Shown here: in pieces, positions 44,218 through 54,936 of the stretch
Layout: every line of letters begins with the position of its first letter
Position numbering within the stretch: the stretch's first letter is position 1
Source of the DNA: Phyllobacterium myrsinacearum
GTDB taxonomy: Bacteria; Pseudomonadota; Alphaproteobacteria; Rhizobiales; Rhizobiaceae
DNA: 64,000 nt
Direction of reading: 5' to 3'
NCBI RefSeq assembly: GCF_002980555.1
Contig: NZ_PVBT01000001.1
Span: 62,001 to 126,000 of the forward strand
Notes under the pieces: generated by a model
Told to the model about the DNA's origin: nothing
Seen by the model: the letters and a program-made list of their open reading frames with translations, nothing else
The model's database searches: none
Translations under genes and position numbers: made by a program

Positions 44218-45783
44218 TCAAATATAAGCCGCCGTCTCCGTGGGCGAAATCCGCACCTTGCCGATGTTGCGGCCGTCCATCTCGACGATTTCATACGCGT
44301 AATCATCGACTTTCAGCTTTTCGCCCTGGGCCGGGATGTGGCCGAGATTCCACAGGATGTAACCGGCCAGCGTCGTGTAGCGGTCGCCGTCATCGACGAG
44401 ATCGCGTTCGATCAGACCGCCGAGGCGGCGGATGTCGATATAGGCGTCCACCACCATGCTGCCGTCTTCCGACCGCTCGAGGATCGGGCTTTCCTCGCCT
44501 TCGTCCGGGAAGTCGCCGGCAATGGCCTCAAGAATGTCTGTTGGCGTGACGACGCCCTCGAATGAGCCATGTTCGTCGAGAACAATCGCCATCTGCACCG
44601 TCGTGCCGCGCAACTGCTCCATGACGCGCAGGACATTGGCATTTTCATGCAGGATCAGCGGCTGGCGGGTGACCTTGTCCCAGTCGATCTTGCCGCCGTC
44701 GAGAATGGCGAACAGCAGGTCCTTGGTCAGGGCGACGCCGACAAATTCATCGACCCGTCCCCGGGCGAGGACCACGCGGCTATGGGAGAGCGTGCGGATT
44801 TCCGCCAGCAGTTCCTCGTTGGTTTCATCAAGATCAAGCCATTCGACCTCGTTGCGCGGCGACATGATGGAGCGCACCGGACGCTCCACCAGGTCGAGTA
44901 CGCCGCGGATCATTTCCTTTTCTTCCGGATGGAAGACTTCGCCGGCGGCTGTCTGCTCGGCAATCACATCCAGCGCATCCGAGTGGTGGCTGGCATCGCC
45001 GGTCCGGCCGCCGCCCAGAAGGCGCAGCACCGCGCCTGCCGTGCGGTCACGCAGATCCATCGTGGTGATGCGCTTGTCGCGGTTATGCCGTCCAACCTGA
45101 TTGGCAGCTTCGATGAGCACGGAGAAGCCGATGGCGGCGTAGAGATAGCCCTTCGGAATATGGAAGCCGAAGCCTTCGACGATCAGGCTGAAGCCGATCA
45201 TCATGAGGAAGCCGAGACAGAGGATCACAACGGTCGGATGACGGCTGACGAAGGCCATCAGCGGCTTGGAGGCCAGCATCATCACGCCCACGGCGATGAC
45301 GACGGCGATCATCATGACTTCCAGATATTTCACCATGCCGACGGCGGTAATCACGCTGTCGAGCGAGAAGACGGCGTCGAGCACGACAATCTGGGCGATG
45401 ACCTGCCAGAAGACCGCATGGACACCATTGGATTCCTTGGCGGACATATGGCCTTCAAGGCGCTCGTGCAGCTCCATGGTGCCCTTGAACAGCAGGAACA
45501 GGCCGCCGACAATCAGGATGAGGTCGCGCCCCGAGAAACCGAAACCCGCCACGCTGAAAAGCGGCGTGGTCAACGTGACCACCCAGGAGATGGAAGCGAG
45601 CAGTGCCAGGCGCATGATGAGGGCGAGGGACAGGCCGACGATGCGCGCGCGGTTGCGCTGGCTCGGCGGCAGCTTGTCCGCAAGGATGGCGATAAAGACG
45701 AGGTTGTCGATCCCGAGTACGATCTCGAGCACGATCAGCGTGGCGAGACCAATCCAGGCATTGGGGTCGGCAATCCATTCCAT
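44218..45783 (-). CDS. TerC-type membrane protein with CBS and CorC domains
   Basis: About 521 residues. The N-terminal TerC membrane domain (about residues 1-230) has [15 protein letters not shown] and [14 protein letters not shown], the two acidic membrane motifs. A CBS pair lies at about 310-430. A CorC_HlyC domain occupies about 440-515. The family (YoaE/YegH-like) is linked to metal-ion export, for example Mn loading of exported proteins in TerC homologues. The exact ion here is unknown. ATG 45783 is used; upstream frames run through the leader hairpin. Confidence 0.88.
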   Translation of the reverse strand: MEWIADPNAWIGLATLIVLEIVLGIDNLVFIAILADKLPPSQRNRARIVGLSLALIMRLALLASISWVVTLTTPLFSVAGFGFSGRDLILIVGGLFLLFKGTMELHERLEGHMSAKESNGVHAVFWQVIAQIVVLDAVFSLDSVITAVGMVKYLEVMMIAVVIAVGVMMLASKPLMAFVSRHPTVVILCLGFLMMIGFSLIVEGFGFHIPKGYLYAAIGFSVLIEAANQVGRHNRDKRITTMDLRDRTAGAVLRLLGGGRTGDASHHSDALDVIAEQTAAGEVFHPEEKEMIRGVLDLVERPVRSIMSPRNEVEWLDLDETNEELLAEIRTLSHSRVVLARGRVDEFVGVALTKDLLFAILDGGKIDWDKVTRQPLILHENANVLRVMEQLRGTTVQMAIVLDEHGSFEGVVTPTDILEAIAGDFPDEGEESPILERSEDGSMVVDAYIDIRRLGGLIERDLVDDGDRYTTLAGYILWNLGHIPAQGEKLKVDDYAYEIVEMDGRNIGKVRISPTETAAYI

Positions 45784-46126
45784 TGGGAAGTCGGTTCCTT
45801 CTAAGAGATACGGGTCAGTGCGCGGCATGGCGTGCGGATGCGGCTGGGAAAGCCAGCGCACATCCGCCCGCAACGCAGGCCAAATCGAATTTTAGGGAGA
45901 TAAACGGGAGTTGTTGCTGACGCTGCACGGGCAGAGTCAGCTTGCTTCGCAAGTCCGGACTTGGAGGCTCTTCAGATTGTTCGTCCGGCATCGAGGCGCG
46001 GTCAGTCCCTGTTTGACTGGCGTCATTGGTGAAATTTACGGGTGCCAGGTGCGCTTATAATGGCAGTCTGCACGGCTGCGTTCAAGAGGATGTGGCGAAA
46101 ATTCGGCAGCGGGGCAGGAAATCCGC
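45784..46126 (-). other. Leader/intergenic region upstream of the TerC gene
   Basis: 343 bases without a gene. They hold a long hairpin at 45834-45867 (GCGGATG with CATCCGC outside, GCTGG with CCAGC inside) and the 14-bp palindrome CAAGTCCGGACTTG at 45950-45963. The known Mn-sensing yybP-ykoY riboswitch sequence could not be recognised here. It probably contains the TerC promoter and leader. Confidence 0.5.
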
Positions 46127-46678
46127 CTACCCGGCAAAGCCGCCCGCATCGAGGAAAGTCTGTTCTTCCGGCGTGGATTTCCGCCCGAGAATGGCGTTGC
46201 GGTGGGGAAACCGGCCAAACCGGCGGATGATATTGTAATGATCTTCGGCCCATTCGAGCTGGCTCGGGGCCGATGCGGTGTAAAGCTTCACGCAGCGCAA
46301 TTGCTCATTGATATCTTCCGAATGCATGAAGGGCAGATAGAGAAAGCCGCGCACGGACGGCTCGAGGGCAAGATCGTGGCCTCTTTCCAGCGCCTCTCCG
46401 GCGTAATGGCGTGCCAGCGAGTCCGTTGCATACATATGACCGGTGCCGCGAAAGCAATTGCGCGGGAACTGGTCAAGCAGGATCATCAATGCCAGCGCGC
46501 CATCGGCGGTCTCGATCCAGTGATCGTAGTCGCGCCGGGCGGCGGCGAAATGCCTGTCGAGAAAGGTCTGGCGGAAGGTTTCGTCAAACGCCGCGTCCTT
46601 CTTGAACCAAGCGTCGGCACCGGCCTTGCGCCAGAAGCCGACAATACCGTCGATGATCGCCTGATCGGTTTCAGCCAT
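46127..46678 (-). CDS. DUF924 family protein
   Basis: About 183 residues of the DUF924 (TPR-like helical) family: GFWRKAGADAWFKKDAAFD at the start, LILLDQFPRN-like segment MILLDQFPRNCFRGT, and GRFPHRNAILGR near the end. The function is unknown. ATG 46678 is preferred to 46693. It lies 26 bp downstream of the antiporter gene on the same strand. Confidence 0.85.
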   Translation of the reverse strand: MAETDQAIIDGIVGFWRKAGADAWFKKDAAFDETFRQTFLDRHFAAARRDYDHWIETADGALALMILLDQFPRNCFRGTGHMYATDSLARHYAGEALERGHDLALEPSVRGFLYLPFMHSEDINEQLRCVKLYTASAPSQLEWAEDHYNIIRRFGRFPHRNAILGRKSTPEEQTFLDAGGFAG

Positions 46679-46704
46679 TGCTTGTCCTTCCATGGTGGTT
46701 GCAA

Positions 46705-48549
46705 TCAGTTTGCACTGTCGGCGGTTTGCGCCGCCGGCAGCACGCGGGCGGTTTCTTCGCTCAGAGCCCGGCCGGATTGCCGTGGCTTGACCAAGGGTCC
46801 TGGAACCGGTGCATTGCCCTTCATCAGGTCATTGCCGGCATGGATGCCGCCGGCAAGCTGCAGGTCGAGGCGTTCGGCATCACGCTGGCGCACGTCGCCG
46901 ATGATCTCCGCCGCTTCCTCTGGCGCGACGCCGAGGCCGATCAGCGTGTTCTCGCCAAATGACAAAGCGGACTCGAAGGTTTCGCGGATCTGATACTCGA
47001 CGCCGGCCTTGATCAGCGCCAGCGTGTTGCCGCGGTCGAAGGAGCGGGCATAGACCTGCACAAGCGGATATTCCGCCTTGATATGCTCGGCGATGGCGAG
47101 AATGGTGTCAGGCTTGTCGACGCAGATGAGGACGGCCTGCGCGCGGCCTGCACCGGCGGCATGCAGGATATCGAGACGCGTGCCGTCGCCGTAATAGACC
47201 TTGAAGCCGAATTCGGCTGCCGCCTGGATCATTTCGATGTCATTGTCGATGATCGAGACATCGACGCCGCGCATCAGCAGAGGCTGGCTGGCGATCTGGC
47301 CGAACCGGCCAAAGCCGATGACGAGGACACTGCCCGACAGGCCTTCCGCGACATCGACGCCATCGAGCGACTGTTTTTCGCGCGGCAGGATATAGCGCAG
47401 GCCGATGATGGCGATCGGGGTGAGCACCATGGAGATGATGATGATGGCCGTCAGCATGGCATTGGCGCGGCCATCGAGAATGCCGACCGAGGTGGCGGTG
47501 GAATAGAGCACGAAGGCAAATTCGCCGCCCTGCGCCATCACGACGGCGCGCTCCAGCGCTTCCGTGTGGGACGAGCGCATCAGGCGGGCGACGATATAGA
47601 TCGCGATGCCCTTCACCACCATGAAGGCGGCGACGTAGAACAGCACGCTGCGCCAGTTGGCGGTGACGACGCTCAGGTCCAGCGACATGCCGACGGCGAG
47701 AAAGAACAGGCCGAGCAGGATGCCGCGGAACGGTTCGACATCGGCTTCAAGCTGATGCCGGAAGGTGGATTCGGACAGGAGCACACCGGCAAGAAAAGCG
47801 CCCATCGCCATGGAGAGGCCACTGACCTGCATGACGAGCGCGGCGCCGAGCACGACGAGGAGCGCGGCGGCGGTCATGACCTCGCGTGCCCGCGACTGGG
47901 CAAGGAAACGGAAGAGGGGATTGAGCAGGTAACGGCCGGCGACGATGAGGCCGACGACCGCGCCGACACCAATGCCGATATCCATCCAGCGCAGGCCAGA
48001 CGGCGGCGCATCGGTGGCGGCGATGGGCGCGAGGAAGGCGACGAGCGCGAGAAGCGGCACGATGGCAAGGTCTTCCAGCAGCAGGATCGAGACCATGCGC
48101 TGGCCCTTGGTGCTCGATATCTCGCCGCGCTCTTCCAGCAGCTGCATGACGATGGCCGTCGACGTCAGGACGAAACCGGCACCGGCGACGAAGGATATGG
48201 CGACGGGAAAGCCGGTGGCGATGCCAACCCCGGTGAGCAGGAGTGCACAAACGCCGACCTGCAGGGCGCCAAGGCCGAAAATCTCCTTGCGCAAGCCCCA
48301 GAGCCGGGAGGGCTGCATCTCAAGGCCGATGATGAAGAGGAACATGACGACGCCAAGTTCGGCGACGTGCAGGATCGTCTGCGGGTCCGAGAAGAATTTA
48401 AGGCCGAAAGGCCCGATCACCAGACCGGCGGCGAGATAGCCGAGGACGGAGCCAAGTCCCAGCCGCTTGAAAACGGGCACGGCGACAACGCCTGCTCCCA
48501 AAAGCACGACGGCACTGAGAAGGTCTGGTCCGTGAAGCTCCGCTGCCAT
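46705..48549 (-). CDS. Kef-type monovalent cation:proton antiporter (CPA2) with TrkA-N domain
   Basis: About 614 residues. Twelve or so membrane segments (about residues 5-385) carry LGYLAAGLVIGPFGLKF and the acidic helices of CPA2 antiporters. A TrkA-N/RCK domain follows (about 405-520) with IGFGRFGQIAS, ready to bind NAD(H). It probably exchanges K+ for protons. GGGAG precedes the ATG at 48549; an upstream ATG at 48564 lacks this site. Confidence 0.9.
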   Translation of the reverse strand: MAAELHGPDLLSAVVLLGAGVVAVPVFKRLGLGSVLGYLAAGLVIGPFGLKFFSDPQTILHVAELGVVMFLFIIGLEMQPSRLWGLRKEIFGLGALQVGVCALLLTGVGIATGFPVAISFVAGAGFVLTSTAIVMQLLEERGEISSTKGQRMVSILLLEDLAIVPLLALVAFLAPIAATDAPPSGLRWMDIGIGVGAVVGLIVAGRYLLNPLFRFLAQSRAREVMTAAALLVVLGAALVMQVSGLSMAMGAFLAGVLLSESTFRHQLEADVEPFRGILLGLFFLAVGMSLDLSVVTANWRSVLFYVAAFMVVKGIAIYIVARLMRSSHTEALERAVVMAQGGEFAFVLYSTATSVGILDGRANAMLTAIIIISMVLTPIAIIGLRYILPREKQSLDGVDVAEGLSGSVLVIGFGRFGQIASQPLLMRGVDVSIIDNDIEMIQAAAEFGFKVYYGDGTRLDILHAAGAGRAQAVLICVDKPDTILAIAEHIKAEYPLVQVYARSFDRGNTLALIKAGVEYQIRETFESALSFGENTLIGLGVAPEEAAEIIGDVRQRDAERLDLQLAGGIHAGNDLMKGNAPVPGPLVKPRQSGRALSEETARVLPAAQTADSAN

Positions 48550-48639
48550 TGTATCTCCCGCCATTGGTTGTGCTGCTGGTGACCAGAGGTAAAGCGCCGG
48601 GGCCTGGCAGGCAAGGGATTTGAGCTTGCGGATGGTTTA

Positions 48640-48670
48640 TCACCCCCCTCTGCCCTGCCAGAGGGGGTGA
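48640..48670. repeat. Collapsed remnant of the 159-bp palindromic element
   Basis: TCACCCCCCTCTG (48640-48652) and CAGAGGGGGTGA (48659-48670) are inverted copies joined by six bases. They equal the outer ends of the two complete elements at 51853 and 56411 with the interior lost. The hairpin may also terminate the minus-strand lactonase gene that ends at 48685. Confidence 0.65.
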
Positions 48671-48684
48671 AGGTGAACCAACGC

Positions 48685-49518
48685 CTAAAGCGTCCACACC
48701 CGCTCGGCATTACCGGAAAACAGTTTGGTCTTTTCGCTTTCGCTGCATCCCGAAACCAGTGCGTGCGTGGCGGCGATCCATGTGGCAAGGCCGCCGCCCA
48801 GCGTGCAGACCGGCCAGTCGCTGCCCCAGACAATCCGGTCCCAGCCGAAACTGCCGATGACGTGGTGCACATAGGGTTTGAGCGTTTCCGCCTGCCATTG
48901 CGCATCGGCATAGGCAACGATGCCGGAAATCTTGGCGATGACATTGGGGCGTTTGGCGATCTCGGTGATCCCGCCGCGCCAGACGGCGAAATCATCGCCC
49001 TTGATGTCAGGCACGCCGCAATGATCGAGGATGAAGGTCACATCGGGAGCAAGATCAACCAGTGTGATCGCCCGGTCCGTCTGGCGCGGCAGCACGCACA
49101 GATCGAAGGTCAGGCCCGATCCGCCCATACGCCGGATATTGTCGCGGAAGAGGGAACTCTCCGACAGATCGTCCGGCATGGTGTGCAGGATGCGGCGAAA
49201 GCCTTTGACGAACGGGTTGGCCCGCTGGCGTTCAAGGTAGGCGGAAAAACCGGCCTCTTCCGGGCGGCAGGCGGCAATCGCCCCGGCAATCAGGCTGCCT
49301 TCACCCTTCGAAAGGCCCGCGACGTAGTCAATTTCGGTCTGGATTTCGGATGGGGTCACATCCACTTCCATGTGCAGCGCCCGGGTAATTCCGGCCCGCT
49401 GCGCCTGCAGCGCATATTCGCCGTAGAGAAAATCCCGGTTGAGTGCCTCGACACCGGCAAGCCAAGGATAATGCAGGGCCGACTGGTCGATGAGATGAAG
49501 GTGTGTATCGATGAACAT
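48685..49518 (-). CDS. Amidohydrolase-family lactonase (L-fuconolactonase-like)
   Basis: About 277 residues of the amidohydrolase_2 TIM-barrel family. MFIDTHLHLID, HMEVDVTP, FILDHCGVPD and VWGSDWPVC hold the expected metal and catalytic His and Asp residues. In the sugar locus it most likely opens the lactone made by sugar oxidation. ATG 49518 is preferred to 49539. It follows the IclR gene by 17 bp on the same strand. Confidence 0.87.
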   Translation of the reverse strand: MFIDTHLHLIDQSALHYPWLAGVEALNRDFLYGEYALQAQRAGITRALHMEVDVTPSEIQTEIDYVAGLSKGEGSLIAGAIAACRPEEAGFSAYLERQRANPFVKGFRRILHTMPDDLSESSLFRDNIRRMGGSGLTFDLCVLPRQTDRAITLVDLAPDVTFILDHCGVPDIKGDDFAVWRGGITEIAKRPNVIAKISGIVAYADAQWQAETLKPYVHHVIGSFGWDRIVWGSDWPVCTLGGGLATWIAATHALVSGCSESEKTKLFSGNAERVWTL

Positions 49519-49535
49519 GCCTGATCTGCTCCCGT

Positions 49536-50339
49536 TCACGCGTGGCGCACAACGCTGGAATGGATGACATCCGCGCCCGCAAGCTCGGAGAGTTTGTGTG
49601 CTGTCGTCACCAGCATTTCGCGCGCCTGATCAACGTCCGGCGCGTCGGGGATGTTCAGGAGCTTGATATAGGGGCAGGTCAGGGCCGCGATGGACCGCCC
49701 ATCGGGTCCCAGGATTGGCGCGGATATATTGTAGACGCCTGCGGTCTGGGCGCTGGGCATGATCTCATAGCCGCGCGCACGGATATGGTCGAGCCGCTCG
49801 CGAAAATCCGCCGGCTGGGCAATGTCGTCGGCATGTTTTTCATATTCGGCAATCATCATGGCGCGTTCCTCATCCGAGCGGAACGCCAGAAGCACATGAC
49901 CGGAGCCGGTGTTGAAGAGGCTGATATGCGAGCCGACGCGGATGGAAATGCCCCAATAATCCGGTGCCTCCTGCTGGGCAATGACGACGGCCGCGCCGCG
50001 GTCAAACACACTGAGCTGGTTGGCCTGCTTGGTCAGGACCGCAAGATCGCGCATCAGCGGCGTGGCATAGGAGGCGAGCCGGCGAACCGGGGCATGCAGC
50101 TGAGCAAGTCCGAAGAGTTTCAGGGTCAGGGAATAGCGGTCGCCCTCGAGCCGGGTGACATAGCCGCGCCGGACCAGCCGGTCGAGCATGCGGTAGAACT
50201 CATTGGGACTGCGGCCAAGATGCTTGGCAATTTCCGCCTGGGTGAGGCCGCCATCAATGCCCGAAAGCAGCTCGAGAATGTCCAGTCCCTTGTCGAGTGC
50301 CGGGGCGCGATACCGGTCGCTGTCGTCTTCTTCCAACAT
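49536..50339 (-). CDS. IclR-family transcriptional regulator
   Basis: 267 residues. The N-terminal winged helix (about residues 15-80, GGLTQAEIAKHLGRSPNEFYRMLDRLVRRGY) is followed by the IclR effector domain (about 90-255). It is divergent from the sugar ABC/catabolic operon and in line with the lactonase gene, so it is the likely regulator of the whole locus. Confidence 0.9.
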   Translation of the reverse strand: MLEEDDSDRYRAPALDKGLDILELLSGIDGGLTQAEIAKHLGRSPNEFYRMLDRLVRRGYVTRLEGDRYSLTLKLFGLAQLHAPVRRLASYATPLMRDLAVLTKQANQLSVFDRGAAVVIAQQEAPDYWGISIRVGSHISLFNTGSGHVLLAFRSDEERAMMIAEYEKHADDIAQPADFRERLDHIRARGYEIMPSAQTAGVYNISAPILGPDGRSIAALTCPYIKLLNIPDAPDVDQAREMLVTTAHKLSELAGADVIHSSVVRHA

Positions 50340-50372
50340 GGTTATCCCCTCATTTCACCCAATGCATATACG

Positions 50373-50457
50373 AAGATTATCTTCATAGGAAAGCGTTTCC
50401 GCGCTTGACGGTCAAGTCTGTAAATGTTTGTATATGAATGACACGCCCATATATGGG
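50373..50457. promoter_or_regulatory. Operator/promoter region between IclR gene and sugar ABC operon
   Basis: Several palindromes: GAAGATTATCTTC (50373-50385), GGAAAGCGTTTCC (about 50389-50401), TTGACGGTCAA and CCCATATATGGG (50446-50457). A possible promoter has TTGACG at 50405-50410 and TGTATA at 50429-50434, 18-base spacer. Any of the palindromes may be the IclR site. Confidence 0.5.
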
Positions 50458-50505
50458 TGAAGAAAAGTGCCGGGAGGCGGCACTCTGGATGTTGGGAGGA
50501 ACTGC

Positions 50506-51822
50506 ATGAAAAACCTGCTAGCCAGTGTTTCGGCCGGCGCTATTGCGCTTTTGAGCACAAGCCTTGCCTTTGGCGCCGAGCTGCCGGGCAAGTTCGCGGG
50601 CGTCACCATCGACGCCAAACTGATCGGCGGCCAGCAATATGAGCCGCTGTATGAGCGTATCGGCGAATGGGAGAAGCTGACCGGCGCCAAGGTCAACATC
50701 CTGTCCAAGAAGAATCACTTCGAACTCGACAAGGAGATCAAGTCGGATATCGCTTCGGGCAGCCTGAAGTGGTGCGTCGGTTCGAACCATTCATCCTTTG
50801 CGCCGCAATATCCGGGCATCTATACGGATCTGACACCGCTGATACCGGCGGCGGAAGTCGCTGCTTTCGTGCCGGCCAACATCAAGGCCTCGACCCTCGA
50901 CGGCAAGCTGGTGATGCTGCCGCGCGCGCAGTTCGACGTTTCCGCGCTGTACTACCAGAAGAGCATTTATGCCGACGAAGCCAACAAGACGGCCTTCAAG
51001 GCCAAGTATGGCTATGAGCTGACACCGCCCGATACCTGGCAGCAGGTGACGGATCAGGCGCTGTTCTTCACCAAGGCGCCGGATTTCTACGGCACGCAAT
51101 TTGCCGGCAAGGAAGAGGCGATCAATGGCCGCTTCTATGAAATGCTGGTTGCCGAGGGCGGCGAGTACATCGACAAGGACGGCAAGCCCGCCTTCAATTC
51201 GGCCGCGGGCATCAAGGCGCTCGACTGGTTCGTCAATCTCTACAAGGCCAAGGCCGTTCCCGCCGGTACAACCAACTATCTGTGGGACGATCTCGGCCAG
51301 GGCTTTGCCTCCGGCTCCATCGCCATCAATCTGGATTGGCCGGGCTGGGCAAGCTTCTTCAATGATCCGAAGTCCTCAAAGGTTGCCGGCAATGTCGGCG
51401 TCAAGGTTCAACCGGCGGGATCGTCGGGCAAGCGCACCGGCTGGTCCGGCAGCCACGGCTTCTCGGTCACGGAAGCCTGCGCCAACAAGGACGCCGCCGC
51501 GTCGCTCGTCTGGTGGCTGACCAATGAAGACAGCCAGAAGCTGGAAGCCAAGGCCGGACCGTTGCCGACCCGCACGGCGGTCTGGGCCTGGGATATCGAT
51601 CAGGCCAAGAGCGATCCGTACAAGACGGAGGTTCTGGCGGCTTTCCAGGAAGCGGCGAAGAATGCCTTCCCGGTTCCGCCGCTGGCCGAATGGATCGAGA
51701 TTTCCAACGCGGTCTATCCGGAGCTGCAGGCCGCCATCCTTGGCGACAAGACCTCCAAGGAAGCGCTCGACACCGCTGCCCAGAAGGCAACCGATATTCT
51801 CAAGGATGCCGGCAAGCTTTGA
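50506..51822 (+). CDS. Sugar ABC transporter substrate-binding protein (family 1)
   Basis: About 438 residues with a signal peptide (MKNLLASVSAGAIALLSTSL..., cleavage near FGAEL). The rest matches sugar-binding family 1 proteins of CUT1 importers. It captures the sugar for the permeases and ATPase downstream. GGGAGGA precedes the ATG. The 159-bp palindromic element separates it from the permease gene. Confidence 0.9.
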   Translation: MKNLLASVSAGAIALLSTSLAFGAELPGKFAGVTIDAKLIGGQQYEPLYERIGEWEKLTGAKVNILSKKNHFELDKEIKSDIASGSLKWCVGSNHSSFAPQYPGIYTDLTPLIPAAEVAAFVPANIKASTLDGKLVMLPRAQFDVSALYYQKSIYADEANKTAFKAKYGYELTPPDTWQQVTDQALFFTKAPDFYGTQFAGKEEAINGRFYEMLVAEGGEYIDKDGKPAFNSAAGIKALDWFVNLYKAKAVPAGTTNYLWDDLGQGFASGSIAINLDWPGWASFFNDPKSSKVAGNVGVKVQPAGSSGKRTGWSGSHGFSVTEACANKDAAASLVWWLTNEDSQKLEAKAGPLPTRTAVWAWDIDQAKSDPYKTEVLAAFQEAAKNAFPVPPLAEWIEISNAVYPELQAAILGDKTSKEALDTAAQKATDILKDAGKL

Positions 51823-51852
51823 TGCGGTTGGGAGGCGGGGCATTGAATATCT

Positions 51853-52011
51853 ACCCCCCTCTGTCCTACCGGACATCTCCCCCACAAGGGGGGAGATCAG
51901 CCTTCACCGTGGTTTCGAATAGTCCTGAGATGTTGCAATAAAAGCGAAAGTGTTGATGTCGATGTGATCTCCCCCCTTGTGGGGGAGATGGGCGACAGCC
52001 CAGAGGGGGGT
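51853..52011. repeat. 159-bp palindromic intergenic element, copy 1
   Basis: Terminal inverted repeats of about 47 bp begin ACCCCCCTCTG and include the inner palindrome TCTCCCCCACAAGGGGGGAGA-like core at each end (key parts only). Within the arms a variable 10-mer is TCCTACCGGA on the left and, inverted, GGCTGTCGCC on the right. No coding capacity. Copy 2 at 56411 is the same length. It looks like a rhizobial MITE-like mobile repeat. Confidence 0.85.
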
Positions 52012-52060
52012 GATGCATGACACTTACCCGAGAGCAGAGATTAAAAGGCCCATATTCCAG

Positions 52061-52957
52061 ATGAAATTTCCCAAATTATCAGCGCCGACGCTCCTGCTGC
52101 TGCCCGCCATTATCGTTCTGGCTGCCGTCATCGTCCTGCCCCTGCTGTTTTCGCTCTACTCCAGCTTCACGCCGTTCCGGCTGACGAAACCCGAGACGAT
52201 CTGGGTTGTCATCGGCTTCCGCAACTATGTGAGCGCGCTGACCAGCCTGGAATTCTGGACGGCGTTCGGGCGGACGGTTCTGCTTTTGACCATCGCTCTG
52301 AATGCTGAAATGTTCCTGGGTCTCGGTCTTGCCATGCTGGTCAACAAGGCCACGCGCGGCCAGCGTCTGTTGCGCACGCTGATGATGTTCCCGATGATGT
52401 TCTCACCGGTGCTCGTCGGCTTTCAGTTCAAATTCCTGTTCAATGACAATATCGGCTTCGTCAACAATGTGCTGCAGTCGCTGGGGATAACCACATCGGC
52501 CATCCCGTGGCTGATCGACGGCAATCTGGCGCTGTTCTCGATCATTGTCGCGGAAATCTGGTCTTCGACCTCGGTCTTCGCGATCCTGATCCTGGCGGGC
52601 CTGCTCGCCATGCCGCAGGAGCCCGTGGAAGCCGCGCGTGTCGATGGCTGCACGCCGTGGCAGACCTTCCGCTATGTCACCTGGCCTTACCTCATGCCCT
52701 TCGCCATGATCGCCATGACCATCCGCTCGCTCGACGTGGCGCGCGCCTATGACATCGTCAAGATCATGACCGATGGCGGCCCGGCCAAGCGCACGGAACT
52801 GTTGTGGACGCTGGTCGGCCGCACCGCCTACAGTGATGCGCGCATGGGCATGGCCAATGCCATGGCCTATATTTCGATCCTGCTCTCCATCCTGTTCACC
52901 GTGTATTTCTTCAGAAAGCTCGCCGCGGCGCGCCAGCAGATCGGAGCGGAGTGGTAA
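52061..52957 (+). CDS. Sugar ABC transporter permease, MalF-like
   Basis: About 298 residues with six membrane segments and the EAA loop VEAARVDGCTPWQTFRYVTWPYL. CUT1-type permease. ATG 52061 gives a normal N terminus; an in-frame ATG at 52013 lies immediately after the palindromic element and would add 16 residues. Confidence 0.9.
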   Translation: MKFPKLSAPTLLLLPAIIVLAAVIVLPLLFSLYSSFTPFRLTKPETIWVVIGFRNYVSALTSLEFWTAFGRTVLLLTIALNAEMFLGLGLAMLVNKATRGQRLLRTLMMFPMMFSPVLVGFQFKFLFNDNIGFVNNVLQSLGITTSAIPWLIDGNLALFSIIVAEIWSSTSVFAILILAGLLAMPQEPVEAARVDGCTPWQTFRYVTWPYLMPFAMIAMTIRSLDVARAYDIVKIMTDGGPAKRTELLWTLVGRTAYSDARMGMANAMAYISILLSILFTVYFFRKLAAARQQIGAEW

Positions 52958-52958
52958 G

Positions 52959-53825
52959 ATGGATCAGAACAACGCACATCGTCTCAAGCGCCGCGGCCTG
53001 AAAGTCCTGCATCTCGTCGGCCTGTTCCTGGCCATGCTGGTCATCTGCCTGCCGGGCCTGTGGATCGTCCTCAATTCGCTCCGCCCGACCGTCGAGATCA
53101 TGGCCAAGCCGCCCGTGTGGATTCCGCAGGATATTTCGCTCGATGCCTACCGCGCCATGTTCGGCGGCGCCGGGCAGGGCGGCATTCCGGTCTGGGAGTA
53201 TTTCCGCAATTCGCTGATCATTTCGATCACCTCGACCATCATTGCGCTCATTATCGGCATGGCGGGCGGCTACGCCTTTGCCCGCTACAAGTTCAAGGGC
53301 AAGTCGGCGGTCTTCCTCGGCTTCATGCTGACGCGCGCGGTTCCCGGCATCGCGCTGTCGCTGCCGCTGTTCATGATCTTTGCCCGGCTCGGCATCATCG
53401 ATACGCATTTTTCCATGATCCTGATCTATGTGGCGCTCAACGTGCCCTTCACCATCTGGCTGATCGACGGGTTCTTCCGCCAGGTGCCGAAGGATCTGGC
53501 CGAGGCCGCGCAGATCGACGGCTGCACGCGCTGGCAGGCATTCTGGCAGGTGGAGTTTCCGCTGGCGGGTCCGGGTATCGCCTCGGCAGGCATTTTCGCC
53601 TTCCTGACCTCGTGGAACGAATATGCGCTGGCCTCGCAGATCACCCGCTCGGTCAATTCGAAGACGCTGCCTGTCGGGCTGCTCGATTACACGTCGGAAT
53701 TCACCATTGACTGGCGCGGCATGTGCGCGCTCGCCGTGGTCATGATCGTGCCGGCGCTGACACTCACATTCATCATTCAAAAGCATCTGGTGTCCGGACT
53801 GACGTTCGGCGCGGTGAAAGGTTAA
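52959..53825 (+). CDS. Sugar ABC transporter permease, MalG-like
   Basis: About 288 residues, six membrane segments and the EAA loop AEAAQIDGCTRWQAFWQVEFPL. Partner of the preceding permease; its start is one base past that stop. Confidence 0.9.
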   Translation: MDQNNAHRLKRRGLKVLHLVGLFLAMLVICLPGLWIVLNSLRPTVEIMAKPPVWIPQDISLDAYRAMFGGAGQGGIPVWEYFRNSLIISITSTIIALIIGMAGGYAFARYKFKGKSAVFLGFMLTRAVPGIALSLPLFMIFARLGIIDTHFSMILIYVALNVPFTIWLIDGFFRQVPKDLAEAAQIDGCTRWQAFWQVEFPLAGPGIASAGIFAFLTSWNEYALASQITRSVNSKTLPVGLLDYTSEFTIDWRGMCALAVVMIVPALTLTFIIQKHLVSGLTFGAVKG

Positions 53826-53836
53826 AGGCTCTCCCA

Positions 53837-54934
<1,098 letters not shown>

Positions 54935-54936
54935 CC

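Noticed and set aside
45784-45950. Mn-sensing yybP-ykoY riboswitch upstream of the TerC gene
   Set aside because: The characteristic conserved loop sequences were not recognised on the minus strand.
46035-46061. TTTACG and TATAAT words on the plus strand
   Set aside because: The spacer is only 15 bases and no plus-strand gene follows.
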